Part shown: positions 8,264 to 16,800 of the stretch, piece after piece
Numbering within the stretch: the first letter of the stretch is position 1
Layout: every line of letters begins with the position of its first letter
Assembly: GCA_963830565.1 (NCBI GenBank)
Contig: CAWHMO010000013.1
Location: 1 to 64,000 of the forward strand
DNA from: DATFDN01 sp963830565
GTDB lineage: Bacteria; Pseudomonadota; Alphaproteobacteria; Acetobacterales; Acetobacteraceae
Length of the DNA: 64,000 nucleotides
Direction: 5' to 3'
Translations under genes and position numbers: made by a program
The notes under the pieces: model-generated
The model's database searches: none
What the model was told of the DNA's origin: nothing
What the model saw: the letters and a program-made list of their open reading frames with translations, nothing else

Positions 8264-9420
8264 TCACTTGGGCGGTCCCTGAATCGACAGCCGCGCTGCG
8301 CCGTCGGCCGAGAGGTATGCAAGCCGCCCGCCGGCGATGGTCGCGACCACGCGAGACTGAGCGTGGATCGACAACGACGAGGTCGGCGCGCAGTCCTTCG
8401 CGAATGCATCCTCGATCGGCAAGCCTGGCAGCATCGGCCGGCGCAGCGGAGACGAGCGCCCATGCTCGCTTCAAGCCAAGCTCGCCTGCGGCGAGAAGCA
8501 GCGCCGCGTGCAGCATCGCCGGGTAGTAGTAGTCCGACGACAGCATAGTGCAGATGCCCGCCTCGGCCAGGCGTGCCGCCGAGGCCCAGCCAAGGTGCGA
8601 GCGTCCACGTACGACGTTCGGGCTGCCCATCACCACCGCATCACCCTCGGCACGAGCCGCTCGCGCCACTTCCTCCGCCATCGGGAACTCGCAGACGCGC
8701 GCGCCGCGGGCGCGGAATGCATCGCGCATCGCAACCGTCGCGTCGTCATGGCTCGCGATCGGGATGCCTGCGGCGCGCGCGGCGGCGCCGATGCGGTCAA
8801 GCGCGGCGGGCACGTCTCGCTCATGACTTCGCGATCTGGTCGGCGAACGCGCGGAACGCCGATAGCGTCATCCCGGCGCGCTCGCTGAATTTCGCGCCCG
8901 CCACCGGGTCTTGCAGCTTCTTCAGGATTGCCGGCGTGTGGTCGTTGAAAGCCAGCAGATGAACCCGCCCATTCGCGATCGCCTCCAGCGCCGTGTCGAG
9001 TGCGTCGAGGTTGTACGCCTCCCATCGCAGATGCACGCGCATGTCGCAGGTCCAGGCCTCGGCGGCCAAGGCGTCAAGCAGCGCCCGCCATGTCCCGATT
9101 CCACGCAGCCCCGGCTCCCATGACAGCGTGACGCCGTGGAACGCCGTGGTGATGCCGTTCGCCAGCAATTGCGCCTCGGTGTCGCGCAGCGCGAGCCGTG
9201 CGGGGAAGTCCACGCCGGGCCGGGGCTGGAGCTGACGCTCGAACGCGTCGCCGTGGATGTCCACGATGCCGGGCAGCACCAGCAACCCGGCCGCATCGAT
9301 CCGCGTGCCGCGCGCGTTGCCGTCCAGCGCGGCAATGCGCCCGCCCTCCAGACGTAAATCGGCGGCGGCATCGCCTTCCGGCAGCAGCACGCGGCCGCCG
9401 GTGAGGCTGATCGGTTGCAT
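8264..9420 (-). pseudogene. PhnM-like amidohydrolase, two +1 frameshifts
   Basis: The gene encodes an amidohydrolase of the PhnM family (alpha-D-ribose 1-methylphosphonate 5-triphosphate diphosphatase), about 384 aa if repaired. The first part has the metal motif region PGIVDIHGDAFERQLQPRP and continues to FADQIAKS, where frame 0 stops at 8821. The second part starts around ERDVPAALDRIGAAARAAG and contains PIASHDDATVAM, SPNVVRGRSHLGW and SSDYYYPAMLHA. Near 8355 the frame shifts again, into SRVVATIAGGRLAYLSADGA and the stop at 8264. Each shift is one extra base and fits a doubled base in a short run. It follows phnF by 8 bp, so phnF-phnM' form an operon. It is a diverged paralogue of the intact phnM at 14960. 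It may be intact in the living organism. Confidence 0.8.
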
Positions 9421-9428
9421 GGCGGCTC

Positions 9429-10155
9429 CTACGGCTCGAACACGATCTGCACGCGCGGCGTGGGATAGCGCGTCACGCCGAACTCCACCACCGCACCCTG
9501 GCGGTCCACGTTGACGTTCTCCGTCACCAGTAGCGGGCGAGAGCGAGAAGTCCGGAGCAGGTCCGCCTCCTCCGCGGTGGGCATGCGCGCGGTGACGCGC
9601 GTGACCTGGCGGAGGTAATCGTCAACGCCGACAGCGCGAAGCGCGGCGGTGATACCGTCATCCTGCAGCGCGGCCATGAGCCCGTGCAGTCGGGGCGGGA
9701 AGCGGTGCGTTCCCAGGCTGACCGGACGACGGTCGGCAAGGCCCAGCCGCTCGAAGACGACCACTTGCGTGCCCTCGGCGACGCCGAGCGCCGCCGCCAC
9801 TACGGCTCCGGCCGGCTCCTCGCCGAGCCGCAGGTACTCGGCCCGAAGGCTCCTTGTTGTGGCGGCGCACCCATTCCGAGAAGCGGGTGCGCGGCTCGAC
9901 CGCGTACTCCAGCACGTCCTCGGGCACGAAAGCGCCGCGGCCGTGCTCGACCCGAACCAGGCCGCCGCGCGACAGCTCGTCGATGGCGCGGCGCAGCGTG
10001 TGGCGATTGACGCCGAACCGGCGCGCCAGCTCGGCTTCGGGGGGCAGCCTTGCGCCGGGCGGGAACGCGCCGCCGATCTCCGCCTGCAGTCGGGACGCGA
10101 TCTGGCGCCACAGTGTCAAGCCCTGCTGCCGGCGAACCGGATCGAGCGGCGTCAT
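9429..10155 (-). pseudogene. phnF: PhnF-type GntR/HutC regulator, one +1 frameshift
   Basis: This is a phosphonate-operon repressor of the GntR/HutC family, about 241 aa if repaired. The N-terminal winged helix is intact (LTLWRQIASRLQAEI, then RFGVNRHTLRRAIDELSRGG). The UTRA ligand-binding domain follows in the +1 frame (LRLGEEPAGAVVAAALGV, VVVFERLGLADRRPVSLG, ending YPTPRVQIVFEP). The break is at the CC dinucleotide at 9833-9834; removing one C gives a continuous protein. As written, the product would keep the DNA-binding domain and lose the effector domain. It diverges from phnG across a 79-bp gap that holds a palindromic site, the expected place for autoregulation and operon control. Confidence 0.85.
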
Positions 10156-10200
10156 CGCATTTCCCTGAAGCCGAGCTTGACGCATTACCCGACCCATATG

Positions 10201-10218
10201 TAGATGTCTATACATCTA
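10201..10218. promoter_or_regulatory. Palindromic candidate PhnF operator
   Basis: The 18-bp element TAGATGTCTATACATCTA has perfect 7-bp arms (TAGATGT/ACATCTA) around a 4-base centre. Its core GTCTATAC resembles the GT-N4-AC type sites bound by HutC-subfamily GntR regulators. It lies in the divergent phnF-phnG gap, 16 bp before the phnG start, so a bound repressor would block phnG transcription or translation initiation. Assignment to PhnF is inference from position and symmetry. Confidence 0.6.
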
Positions 10219-10234
10219 TGGAGGCCAGCCGCCG

Positions 10235-10687
10235 ATGCAGCCCGAGCCTGACACTGCGCAGCGGCGCCGCTGGATGGCGGTGCTGGCGCGCGCCAAAGCC
10301 GACGCGATCGCCGCCGGCCTCGGCCAGATCGCGGAGTTGCCAAGCTGGAGCGTGCTGCGCGGGCCGGAGAGCGGGCTGGTGATGGTGCGCGGCCGCGCCG
10401 GCGGCGGTGGCGCACCGTTCAATCTGGGCGAGATGTCGGTCACGCGCTGCACCGTGCGCACCGCCACCGGAGAGGTTGGCCACGCCTATGTCGCCGGCCG
10501 CGATCGACGCCGGGCGGAACTGGCGGCTGCGGTAGACGCGCTGATGCAGCGCGCGGACCTGCGTGCGGCCGTGGAACAGGCCGTGGTCGCGCCGCTGGCG
10601 CGCGCTCAGGCCGCGCAGCGCCAAGCGGTGGCGGCCAAGGCGGCGGCAACGCGCGTGCAGTTCTTCACCATGCGGACCATGCGATGA
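10235..10687 (+). CDS. phnG: C-P lyase core subunit PhnG
   Basis: This 150-aa protein is the smallest structural subunit of the carbon-phosphorus lyase core complex PhnGHIJ. Characteristic stretches are RWMAVLARAKADAIAAGL, PFNLGEMSVTRCTVRT and GHAYVAGRDRRRAELAA. PhnG is needed with PhnH and PhnI to transfer the phosphonate to the C1 position of ATP ribose. GAGG lies 11 bp before the ATG. It is the first gene of the operon, and its stop overlaps the phnH start by four bases. Confidence 0.95.
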   Translation: MQPEPDTAQRRRWMAVLARAKADAIAAGLGQIAELPSWSVLRGPESGLVMVRGRAGGGGAPFNLGEMSVTRCTVRTATGEVGHAYVAGRDRRRAELAAAVDALMQRADLRAAVEQAVVAPLARAQAAQRQAVAAKAAATRVQFFTMRTMR

Positions 10688-11259
10688 TCGTCGCACCCGA
10701 CCGCCCGGGCTTCGCCGATCCAGTCGCCGACGCGCAGCACTGCTTCCGCGCCGTGTTAGACGCGATGGCTCGCCCTGGCAGCATACGTAAGGCGGGCTGC
10801 CTCGCCCCGCCACCGCCGCTCTGCCCGTCCGCTGGCGCCGTGCTGCTGAGCCTGATCGACCACGAGACGCCGGTCTGGCTCGATCCAGCTTTCGAACCTG
10901 CACGCGGATGGGCGGCGTTCCATTGCGGGGCGGAGTTCGTGGAGCCGGGTGCGGCGGCATTCCTGCTCGCGGCCGAGCTTCCCGTGCTTGGCGTTCTCCG
11001 TCAGGGCAGCGATGAGGCGCCCGAGGAGTCCGCGACCGTTATCCTGCAGCTGCCGCGGCTCGGCACCGGCACACGCTTCCGCCTCAGCGGCCCCGGCCTG
11101 GCTTGCCCGACCGTGTTCTCGGCCGACGGGCTGCCGCCCAGCTTTGCCGGGCTATGGGCAGCAAACCGTGCGGCGTTCCCGCTCGGCGTCGACCTGATCC
11201 TGTGCGCCGGCGCGCAGCTCGCGGCTTTGCCGCGCACGGTCGCGGTGGAGACGCTCTGA
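10684..11259 (+). CDS. phnH: C-P lyase core subunit PhnH
   Basis: This 191-aa subunit of the PhnGHIJ complex has the family N-terminus (PGFADPVADAQHCFRAVLDAM, slightly abridged here) and C-terminal PLGVDLILCAGAQLAALPRT. PhnH has a PLP-transferase-like fold without catalysing PLP chemistry, and it stabilises the core complex. It starts with an ATGA overlap with phnG, and its stop TGA shares one base with the phnI start, so translation is coupled. Length is normal for the family. Confidence 0.93.
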   Translation: MIVAPDRPGFADPVADAQHCFRAVLDAMARPGSIRKAGCLAPPPPLCPSAGAVLLSLIDHETPVWLDPAFEPARGWAAFHCGAEFVEPGAAAFLLAAELPVLGVLRQGSDEAPEESATVILQLPRLGTGTRFRLSGPGLACPTVFSADGLPPSFAGLWAANRAAFPLGVDLILCAGAQLAALPRTVAVETL

Positions 11260-12344
11260 TGGCCTATGTCGCGGTGAAAGGCGGGGAGCGCGCGATCGAC
11301 GCCGCCCATGCGTGGCTCGCCGAGGAGCGGCGGGGAGATGCAACAGTTCCCGAGCTGTCGCTCGATCAGATCGAGGGTCAGCTTGGCCGCACCGTGGACC
11401 GGGTGATGGCCGAGGGATCGCTGCGCGACCCGGAGCTGGCGGCACTCGCCATCAAGCAGGCGCAGGGCGATCTGGTGGAGGCCGCGTTCCTGCTCCGCGC
11501 CTACCGAACTACGCTGCCGCGTTTCGCGTCCTCGGCGCCGCTCAATACCGCGGCGATGGCGGTGCGCCGGCGCGTCTCCGCGATCTTCAAGGACCTGCCC
11601 GGCGGGCAGGTGCTCGGGCCGACCTACGACTACACGCATCGCCTGCTGGATTTCGAGCTCGCCGAAGCCGGTGTGCCGCCACCCGCGCCAGCGGCGGAGA
11701 CCGATGCCGACGCCGCGATGGCGCGCGTGCATGACATTCTCGGCCAGGAAGGCCTGATCGAGCCCGATAGTCCGACCGAGGGCGAGCCCGGCGATCTGAC
11801 CCGGCAGCCGCTGCGCTTCCCCGCTGGGCGCGACGTGCGCTTGCAAGCCCTGGCGCGTGGCGACGAGGGCTTCCTGCTCGCGCTCGGCTACTCCACCCAG
11901 CGCGGCTACGGCGGCACGCACCCGTTCGCCGGCGAGATCCGCGTGGGCGAGGTCGCGGTGGAGATCGCGCCGGCCGAGCTGGGCTTTCCCATCGACATCG
12001 CCGACATCGCCGTGACCGAATGCCAGATGGTGAACCAGTTCAAGGGCTCGAAGATAGCCCCGCCGCAGTTCACGCGCGGCTACGGGCTGGTGTTCGGCCA
12101 TTCGGAGCGCAAGGCGATGGCAATGGCGCTGGTCGATCGTTCGATGCGCGCCGCCGAACTGGGCGAGGACGTGACTGCGCCGGCGCAGGACATCGAGTTC
12201 GTGCTGTCTCACGCCGATAACGTCGAGGCGACGGGGTTCGTCGAGCATCTGAAGCTGCCGCACTACGTCGATTTCCAGAGCGAGCTGGAAGCGGTGCGGC
12301 GGATGCGGGCGGCGGCCGAGGCGATGGCGGAAGCCGCCCAATGA
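11259..12344 (+). CDS. phnI: C-P lyase core subunit PhnI (ribosyl transferase subunit)
   Basis: This 361-aa PhnI catalyses, with PhnG/H/L, the displacement of adenine from ATP by phosphonate to give ribose-1-phosphonate-5-triphosphate. Family blocks seen are VAVKGGERAIDAAHAWL at the start, the GYSTQRGYGGTHPFAGEIR segment and KGSKIAPPQFTRGYGLVFGH near residues 265-290. The ATG at 11259 was chosen over the upstream in-frame ATG at 11103 because it sits at the TGATG junction with phnH and gives the family N-terminus. The stop overlaps phnJ by four bases. Confidence 0.95.
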   Translation: MAYVAVKGGERAIDAAHAWLAEERRGDATVPELSLDQIEGQLGRTVDRVMAEGSLRDPELAALAIKQAQGDLVEAAFLLRAYRTTLPRFASSAPLNTAAMAVRRRVSAIFKDLPGGQVLGPTYDYTHRLLDFELAEAGVPPPAPAAETDADAAMARVHDILGQEGLIEPDSPTEGEPGDLTRQPLRFPAGRDVRLQALARGDEGFLLALGYSTQRGYGGTHPFAGEIRVGEVAVEIAPAELGFPIDIADIAVTECQMVNQFKGSKIAPPQFTRGYGLVFGHSERKAMAMALVDRSMRAAELGEDVTAPAQDIEFVLSHADNVEATGFVEHLKLPHYVDFQSELEAVRRMRAAAEAMAEAAQ

Positions 12345-13180
12345 ACGGTTACAACTTCGCCTATCTGGACGAGCAGACGAAGCGGATGATCCGCCGCGCG
12401 CTGCTGAAGGCGGTGGCGATCCCGGGCCATCAGGTGCCGTTCGGCTCGCGCGAGATGCCGCTGCCCTATGGCTGGGGCACCGGCGGCATCCAGGTCACGG
12501 CCTCGGTGCTGGGTTCAAGCGACGTGCTGAAAGTGATCGATCAGGGCGCCGACGACACCACCAACGCCGTCTCCATCCGCCGCTTCTTCGCCCGCACCGC
12601 TGGCGTTCGCACCACCACGCGCACGGCCGAGGCAACGGTGATCCAGACCCGCCATCGCATCCCCGAGACGAAGCTGCGCGACGATCAGATCATCGTCTAC
12701 CAGGTGCCGCAGCCCGAACCGCTATGGCGCCTCGTACCGTCACGCGCGGAGACGCGACGGATGCACGCTCTCGCCGATTACGGCGTGATGCATGTGCGGC
12801 TGTACGAGGACGTCGCGCGGCTGGGTCAGGTGGCGATCAGCTATGATTATCCGGTAATGGTGAATTGGCGCTACCTGATGGCGCCGAGCCCGATCCCTGC
12901 CTTCGACAATCCGAAGATGCACCGAATGCCCGCACTCCAGTTGTTCGGCGCCGGCCGCGAGAAACGCATTTATGCCGTCCCGCCTTACACAGAGGTGCGC
13001 TCGCTCGACTTCGAGGATCATCCGTTCCGCGCTACCCGCGCGCCGCATGTCTGCGGACTATGCGGCGCGACCGACAGCTATCTCGACGAGGTGGTGACGG
13101 ATAATCGCGGGACGCGCCTGTTCGTCTGCTCTGATACCGATTTCTGCGCCGGACGCCGAGGCGGCGGGACCGCCGAATGA
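12341..13180 (+). CDS. phnJ: Alpha-D-ribose 1-methylphosphonate 5-phosphate C-P lyase PhnJ
   Basis: This 279-aa radical-SAM enzyme breaks the C-P bond and forms 5-phosphoribosyl 1,2-cyclic phosphate. The characteristic C-terminal cysteine pattern is complete: C-x2-C-x21-C-x5-C (CGLCGATDSY ... CSDTDFCAG). This includes the three cluster ligands and the Cys proposed to form a thiyl radical. The N-terminus (NFAYLDEQTKRMIRRALLKA) and LPYGWGTGGIQ are family hallmarks. Length matches known PhnJ. It overlaps phnI and phnK by four bases each. Confidence 0.97.
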   Translation: MNGYNFAYLDEQTKRMIRRALLKAVAIPGHQVPFGSREMPLPYGWGTGGIQVTASVLGSSDVLKVIDQGADDTTNAVSIRRFFARTAGVRTTTRTAEATVIQTRHRIPETKLRDDQIIVYQVPQPEPLWRLVPSRAETRRMHALADYGVMHVRLYEDVARLGQVAISYDYPVMVNWRYLMAPSPIPAFDNPKMHRMPALQLFGAGREKRIYAVPPYTEVRSLDFEDHPFRATRAPHVCGLCGATDSYLDEVVTDNRGTRLFVCSDTDFCAGRRGGGTAE

Positions 13181-13953
13181 GCGACGATGTCCTGCTCTCG
13201 GCACGTGGCCTCACCCTGTCGTTCGGTGCTGTCCCGGCGCTGGTTGATGTCGACGCCGATCTTTGGCCGGGGGAGATGCTGGCCGTGGTGGGCGAATCCG
13301 GATCGGGCAAGACGACGCTGCTCAACGCGCTCTCGGGCCGCATCGCGCCCGACCGCGGCACGGTGTGGTATCGCGATCCCGCTGGGCATCTGCACGACGT
13401 CCACGCAATGCCGGCGCCTGCGTTGCGGCGGCTGCACCGCTCGGACTGGGGCTTCGTGCGCCAGGACCCGCGTGAGACCCTGCGCATAGCGGTCAGCGCC
13501 GGCGGCAATATCGGCGAGCGGCTGATGGCGCAGGGCGCGCGGCATTATGGCCAGATCCGAGCAAAGGCACTGGACTGGCTGGAGCAGGTCGAGATCGACA
13601 CGGCGCGCATCGACGACCTGCCGCGCACTTTCTCGGGTGGGATGCTCCAGCGGTTGCAGATCGCGCGCGTGCTGGTCACGCATCCCCGACTGGTGTTCAT
13701 GGACGAGCCCACCGGCGGCCTCGACGTCTCCGTCCAGGCGCGACTGCTCGACCTGATCCGCACCCTGGTTGCCCGCTTTGGCATCGCGGTGGTGCTGGTC
13801 ACGCACGACATCGCGGTGGCGCGACTGCTGGCGCAGCGGATCGTGGTTATGCAGCGCGGCCGGGTGGTGGAGGCGGGACTGACCGATCAGGTTCTGGACG
13901 ATCCCCGCCACCCCTACACGCAACTGCTGGTCAGTTCGGTGCTTCAGGCGTGA
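13177..13953 (+). CDS. phnK: C-P lyase ABC-type subunit PhnK
   Basis: This is a 258-aa single ABC ATPase domain: Walker A GESGSGKTT near residue 40, signature FSGGMLQRLQIARVL, Walker B LVFMDEPTGGLDVS, and the switch VLVTHDIAVA. PhnK binds the PhnGHIJ core near PhnJ rather than a membrane permease; PhnK and PhnL together couple ATP hydrolysis to the catalytic cycle. The start codon overlaps the phnJ stop. Unlike the other junctions in the operon, the gene is followed by a 308-bp gap before phnL. Confidence 0.94.
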   Translation: MSDDVLLSARGLTLSFGAVPALVDVDADLWPGEMLAVVGESGSGKTTLLNALSGRIAPDRGTVWYRDPAGHLHDVHAMPAPALRRLHRSDWGFVRQDPRETLRIAVSAGGNIGERLMAQGARHYGQIRAKALDWLEQVEIDTARIDDLPRTFSGGMLQRLQIARVLVTHPRLVFMDEPTGGLDVSVQARLLDLIRTLVARFGIAVVLVTHDIAVARLLAQRIVVMQRGRVVEAGLTDQVLDDPRHPYTQLLVSSVLQA

Positions 13954-14261
13954 GGTGGGCGGCCCTGATCGCCGACGCGACCGGAATCACCTTTCCGCGC
14001 GATCGTTGCCATGCCGGTCGGGCCGTGTTACTGGAGAACCGGAAGGCGGTCTCAAAGCCGCCCTCCGGCCTTCAGTGGGTCAGAGGCGGATCGTCATGGA
14101 AAGCGTGATCCGCCTCTTCCCCCACCGGAAGGACAACGCGATGCGCATCGGCATCGGCTCCTCCAGCGGCGGCGGTGCCCTTATCGGCCGGGCAAAATGC
14201 CCGGTCATCCGGGCCCGCCGCATGGGGATTTTCTCTCGCCTTCCATGAAGGAAGCGTTGAC
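13954..14261 (+). other. 308-bp gap inside the phn operon with several hairpins
   Basis: No convincing gene is seen here. The gap contains an imperfect stem at about 14043-14067, a perfect 10-bp stem (arms 14083-14092 and 14107-14116) and a perfect 7-bp stem with an AAA loop (14188-14204). None is followed by a strong T-run. All other phn junctions overlap by 1-4 bases, so this looks like an insertion or a processing/attenuation region that separates phnGHIJK from phnLM. A 97-codon open frame (13955-14248) has no recognisable features and no strong ribosome site, so it is not called. Confidence 0.6.
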
Positions 14262-14963
14262 ATGAGCCGGCTGATGCTGCGTGCCGCGGGGCTCGACAAG
14301 GGGTTCACGCTGCATCTCCAGGGCGGGCTGCGCGTCCGGGTGCTTTCGGACTTGGCTCTCGACGTCCATGCCGGGGAATGTGTGGCGCTCTCCGGCCCGT
14401 CCGGAGCGGGGAAGTCCACGCTCATGCGGTGCTTGTACGGCAACTACCGCGCCGATGGCGGGCGCGTGCTGGTTTGCCATCAGGGCGCGATGACCGACCT
14501 TGCGCAGGCGGACGCGCGCACGATCATTGCCGTGCGACGCGAAACGCTGGGCTATGTCAGTCAGTTCCTGCGCGTGGTCCCGCGCGTTGCCGCGCTTGAT
14601 CTGGTCGCTGAGCCTGCCATCCAGCTTGGCGTTCGACCGGATGCCGCGCGCACGCGGGCGATGGCGCTGCTGCTGCGGCTCAATATCCCACGCCGGCTGC
14701 ACGCCTTGCCGCCGGCCACCTTCTCGGGGGGCGAGCAGCAGCGCGTGAACCTCGCGCGCGGCTTCGTCGCGGGCCACCCCGTTCTGCTGCTCGACGAACC
14801 GACTGCGGCACTGGATGCTGCGAACCGCGCCGGAGTCATCGAGTTGATCCGCGAGGCGAAGGCCAACAATGTCGCGATTGTCGGCATCTTCCATGACACT
14901 GAGGTGCGCGCCGCGGTCGCCGACCGTAGTTTCGAGATGCAGCCGCTCCAGGACGCCGCATGA
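14262..14963 (+). CDS. phnL: C-P lyase ABC-type subunit PhnL
   Basis: This is a 233-aa ABC ATPase: Walker A SGPSGAGKSTLMRCLYGNY near residue 46, signature FSGGEQQRVNLARGF, Walker B VLLLDEPTAALDA. The 'LYGNY' extension after Walker A and the GYVSQFLRVVPRVAALD block are typical of PhnL rather than PhnK. PhnL joins PhnK on the core complex. The ATG at 14262 was chosen because GAAGGA lies upstream and the product starts at the family N-terminus; the open frame extends 29 codons further without support. It overlaps phnM by four bases. Confidence 0.93.
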   Translation: MSRLMLRAAGLDKGFTLHLQGGLRVRVLSDLALDVHAGECVALSGPSGAGKSTLMRCLYGNYRADGGRVLVCHQGAMTDLAQADARTIIAVRRETLGYVSQFLRVVPRVAALDLVAEPAIQLGVRPDAARTRAMALLLRLNIPRRLHALPPATFSGGEQQRVNLARGFVAGHPVLLLDEPTAALDAANRAGVIELIREAKANNVAIVGIFHDTEVRAAVADRSFEMQPLQDAA

Positions 14964-16096
14964 GAGGCGAGACGATCATCACCAACGCGGCGGTGGTGCT
15001 GCCTGACGAGGTGCGTCGCGGCACGCTGGTTCTGCGTGACGGGATGATCGCGGAAGTGCAACCCGGCGCAAGCGGCGTGCCGAGCGCGATCGACGCCGAA
15101 GGCGACCACGTCATTCCCGGCGTGATCGACCTGCACACCGATAACCTTGAGCGTCAGGTACAGCCACGCAGCAACGCGCGCTGGCCGTCGCGCTCGGCGA
15201 TGATCGCGCATGACGCGCAATGCGCGGCCGCCGGCCTCACCACGGTTCTGGATGCGCTCTGCCTCGGCGATCTGGGTTTCGAAAAGGACCGCGTGCGCAC
15301 CTTCCGCGAAGGGATGGCCGACATTGACTTACTGTCGGACGCTCGGGCGCTGCGTGCCGAGCATTTCCTGCATCTGCGCTGCGAGGTGCCGGCCGACGAC
15401 ATGCTGTCGCTGTTCGAGCCGGTCGCGGACCATCCGCGTGTGCGCATGGTCAGCCTGATGGACCACACGCCCGGCGTGGGCCAATACGCCAATCTCGACT
15501 ACTATCGCGCGCTCCGGCGCGGACTCGGCGCTTCCGATGAGGAGATCGAGCGCCGCATCATCGAGTTGCGCGGCAACCGCGCCCGCCTGCGCGGGCCGAA
15601 TCGGCGAGTTGTGCTTGCCCGCCTGTCCGGATCCGACATCGCGGTGGCCAGTCATGACGATCGCACCGAAGCCGAAGTGGCGGAGAATGCCGCGGACGGT
15701 ATCGACGTGAGCGAATTCCCCGTGACCATGGAAGCCGCGCGGGCCGCGAAGGCCGCCGGCATGGCGGTGATCGCCGGCGCGCCGAATATCGTGCGCGGCG
15801 GCTCGCATTCCGGCAATGTCGCCGCGCTCGATCTGGTCGATGCCGGCGCGGTGGATGCGCTCGCCTCCGATTACGTTCCCAGCAGCTTGGTGGAGGCCGT
15901 CTTCCTCTCCGCGCGGCGCGGCCTGAAGCTGCCAGCCGCGGTCGGTCTGGTCACCGCGGCCCCGGCGCGCATCGCCGGTCTGCACGACCGGGGGCGGATC
16001 GAGCCGGGGCTGCGCGCCGACCTCGTGCGGGTGCGGATGCACGGTGATCTCGCCGTAGTACGCGCCGTCTGGAGGGCCGGAGAGCGCGTGGCGTGA
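14960..16096 (+). CDS. phnM: Alpha-D-ribose 1-methylphosphonate 5-triphosphate diphosphatase PhnM
   Basis: This 378-aa amidohydrolase removes pyrophosphate from the ribosyl-phosphonate triphosphate before PhnJ acts. Metal-site segments are VIPGVIDLHTDNLERQVQPR near residue 60, SLMDHTPGVGQY, VASHDDRTEAEV and APNIVRGGSHSGN. It is intact, unlike the paralogue at 8264-9420, which has 'HGDAFERQL' in place of 'HTDNLERQV'. It overlaps phnL and the next gene by four bases, so it is translationally coupled within the operon. Confidence 0.95.
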   Translation: MRGETIITNAAVVLPDEVRRGTLVLRDGMIAEVQPGASGVPSAIDAEGDHVIPGVIDLHTDNLERQVQPRSNARWPSRSAMIAHDAQCAAAGLTTVLDALCLGDLGFEKDRVRTFREGMADIDLLSDARALRAEHFLHLRCEVPADDMLSLFEPVADHPRVRMVSLMDHTPGVGQYANLDYYRALRRGLGASDEEIERRIIELRGNRARLRGPNRRVVLARLSGSDIAVASHDDRTEAEVAENAADGIDVSEFPVTMEAARAAKAAGMAVIAGAPNIVRGGSHSGNVAALDLVDAGAVDALASDYVPSSLVEAVFLSARRGLKLPAAVGLVTAAPARIAGLHDRGRIEPGLRADLVRVRMHGDLAVVRAVWRAGERVA

Positions 16097-16782
16097 CCTG
16101 GTCGTCGCAGGCGCGACTCGCCCTGTTCTATGCGCCCGAAGCGGGTGATCCGCTGTTCGCCGCCGGCGCGACTTGGCTTGGCCGCGATCCCGAGAGCGGG
16201 GGCCCGGCGCTGCATCCGGACGTGGCGGGGATCGCGGCGGTCACCGAGGCGCCGCGCCTCTATGGCTTCCACGCCACGCTGAAGCCGCCGATGCGGCTGA
16301 AACCTGACGTGACGTGGGAGACGGTGCTGGACGAAGCGGCCGGACTTGCCGCGTCCATCGCGCCGTTTGATCTACCGTGGCTGCGCGTGGCCGATCTGCA
16401 CGGCTTCCTCGCGCTGCGCGAGACCGAGCCCTCCGTGCCGCTTCAGGCGCTCTGCGATCTGTGCGTCGCCCACCTGGACGCGCTTCGCGCACCGCCGGGG
16501 CAACCGGAATTGGAGCGGCGCCGCCATGCCGGGCTATCGGGGCCGCAGGAGGCGCTGCTGCGGCATTGGGGCTATCCGTACGTGTTCGGCGAGTGGTTCT
16601 TCCACCTGACGCTGACCCGCCGCCTGAGCACGGCGGAGCGCGATGTGTATAGGCAAGCTGCCGAGCACCATTTCGCGCCCGCGCTGCTGGAGCCGCGCCG
16701 TGTCACGGATATCTGCTTGTTCACCCAACCCGCGCCGGGGCAGCCATTCCTGATCGCGGAACGGCTGAAACTGCGCGGCTGA
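16093..16782 (+). CDS. DUF1045 / 2H phosphoesterase-like phosphonate-operon protein
   Basis: This 229-aa protein starts with GTG overlapping the phnM stop. It has the two H-x-T motifs of the 2H phosphoesterase superfamily: GFHATLKPP with His at residue 60, and FFHLTLTRRL with His at residue 171. Proteins of this family (DUF1045) are found almost only in phosphonate operons. No phnP (cyclic ribose-phosphate phosphodiesterase) or phnN is present in this window. A role in opening the 1,2-cyclic phosphate made by PhnJ, or a related cyclic product, is a reasonable inference but not shown by the sequence. No signal peptide, so it is cytosolic. Confidence 0.85.
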   Translation: MTWSSQARLALFYAPEAGDPLFAAGATWLGRDPESGGPALHPDVAGIAAVTEAPRLYGFHATLKPPMRLKPDVTWETVLDEAAGLAASIAPFDLPWLRVADLHGFLALRETEPSVPLQALCDLCVAHLDALRAPPGQPELERRRHAGLSGPQEALLRHWGYPYVFGEWFFHLTLTRRLSTAERDVYRQAAEHHFAPALLEPRRVTDICLFTQPAPGQPFLIAERLKLRG

Positions 16783-16800
16783 GCGCAATCCCCGCCGGCA

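Noticed and set aside
13955..14248. 97-codon frame inside the phnK-phnL gap
   Set aside because: It has no ribosome site, no recognisable motif, and it overlaps hairpins. I describe the gap as non-coding instead.
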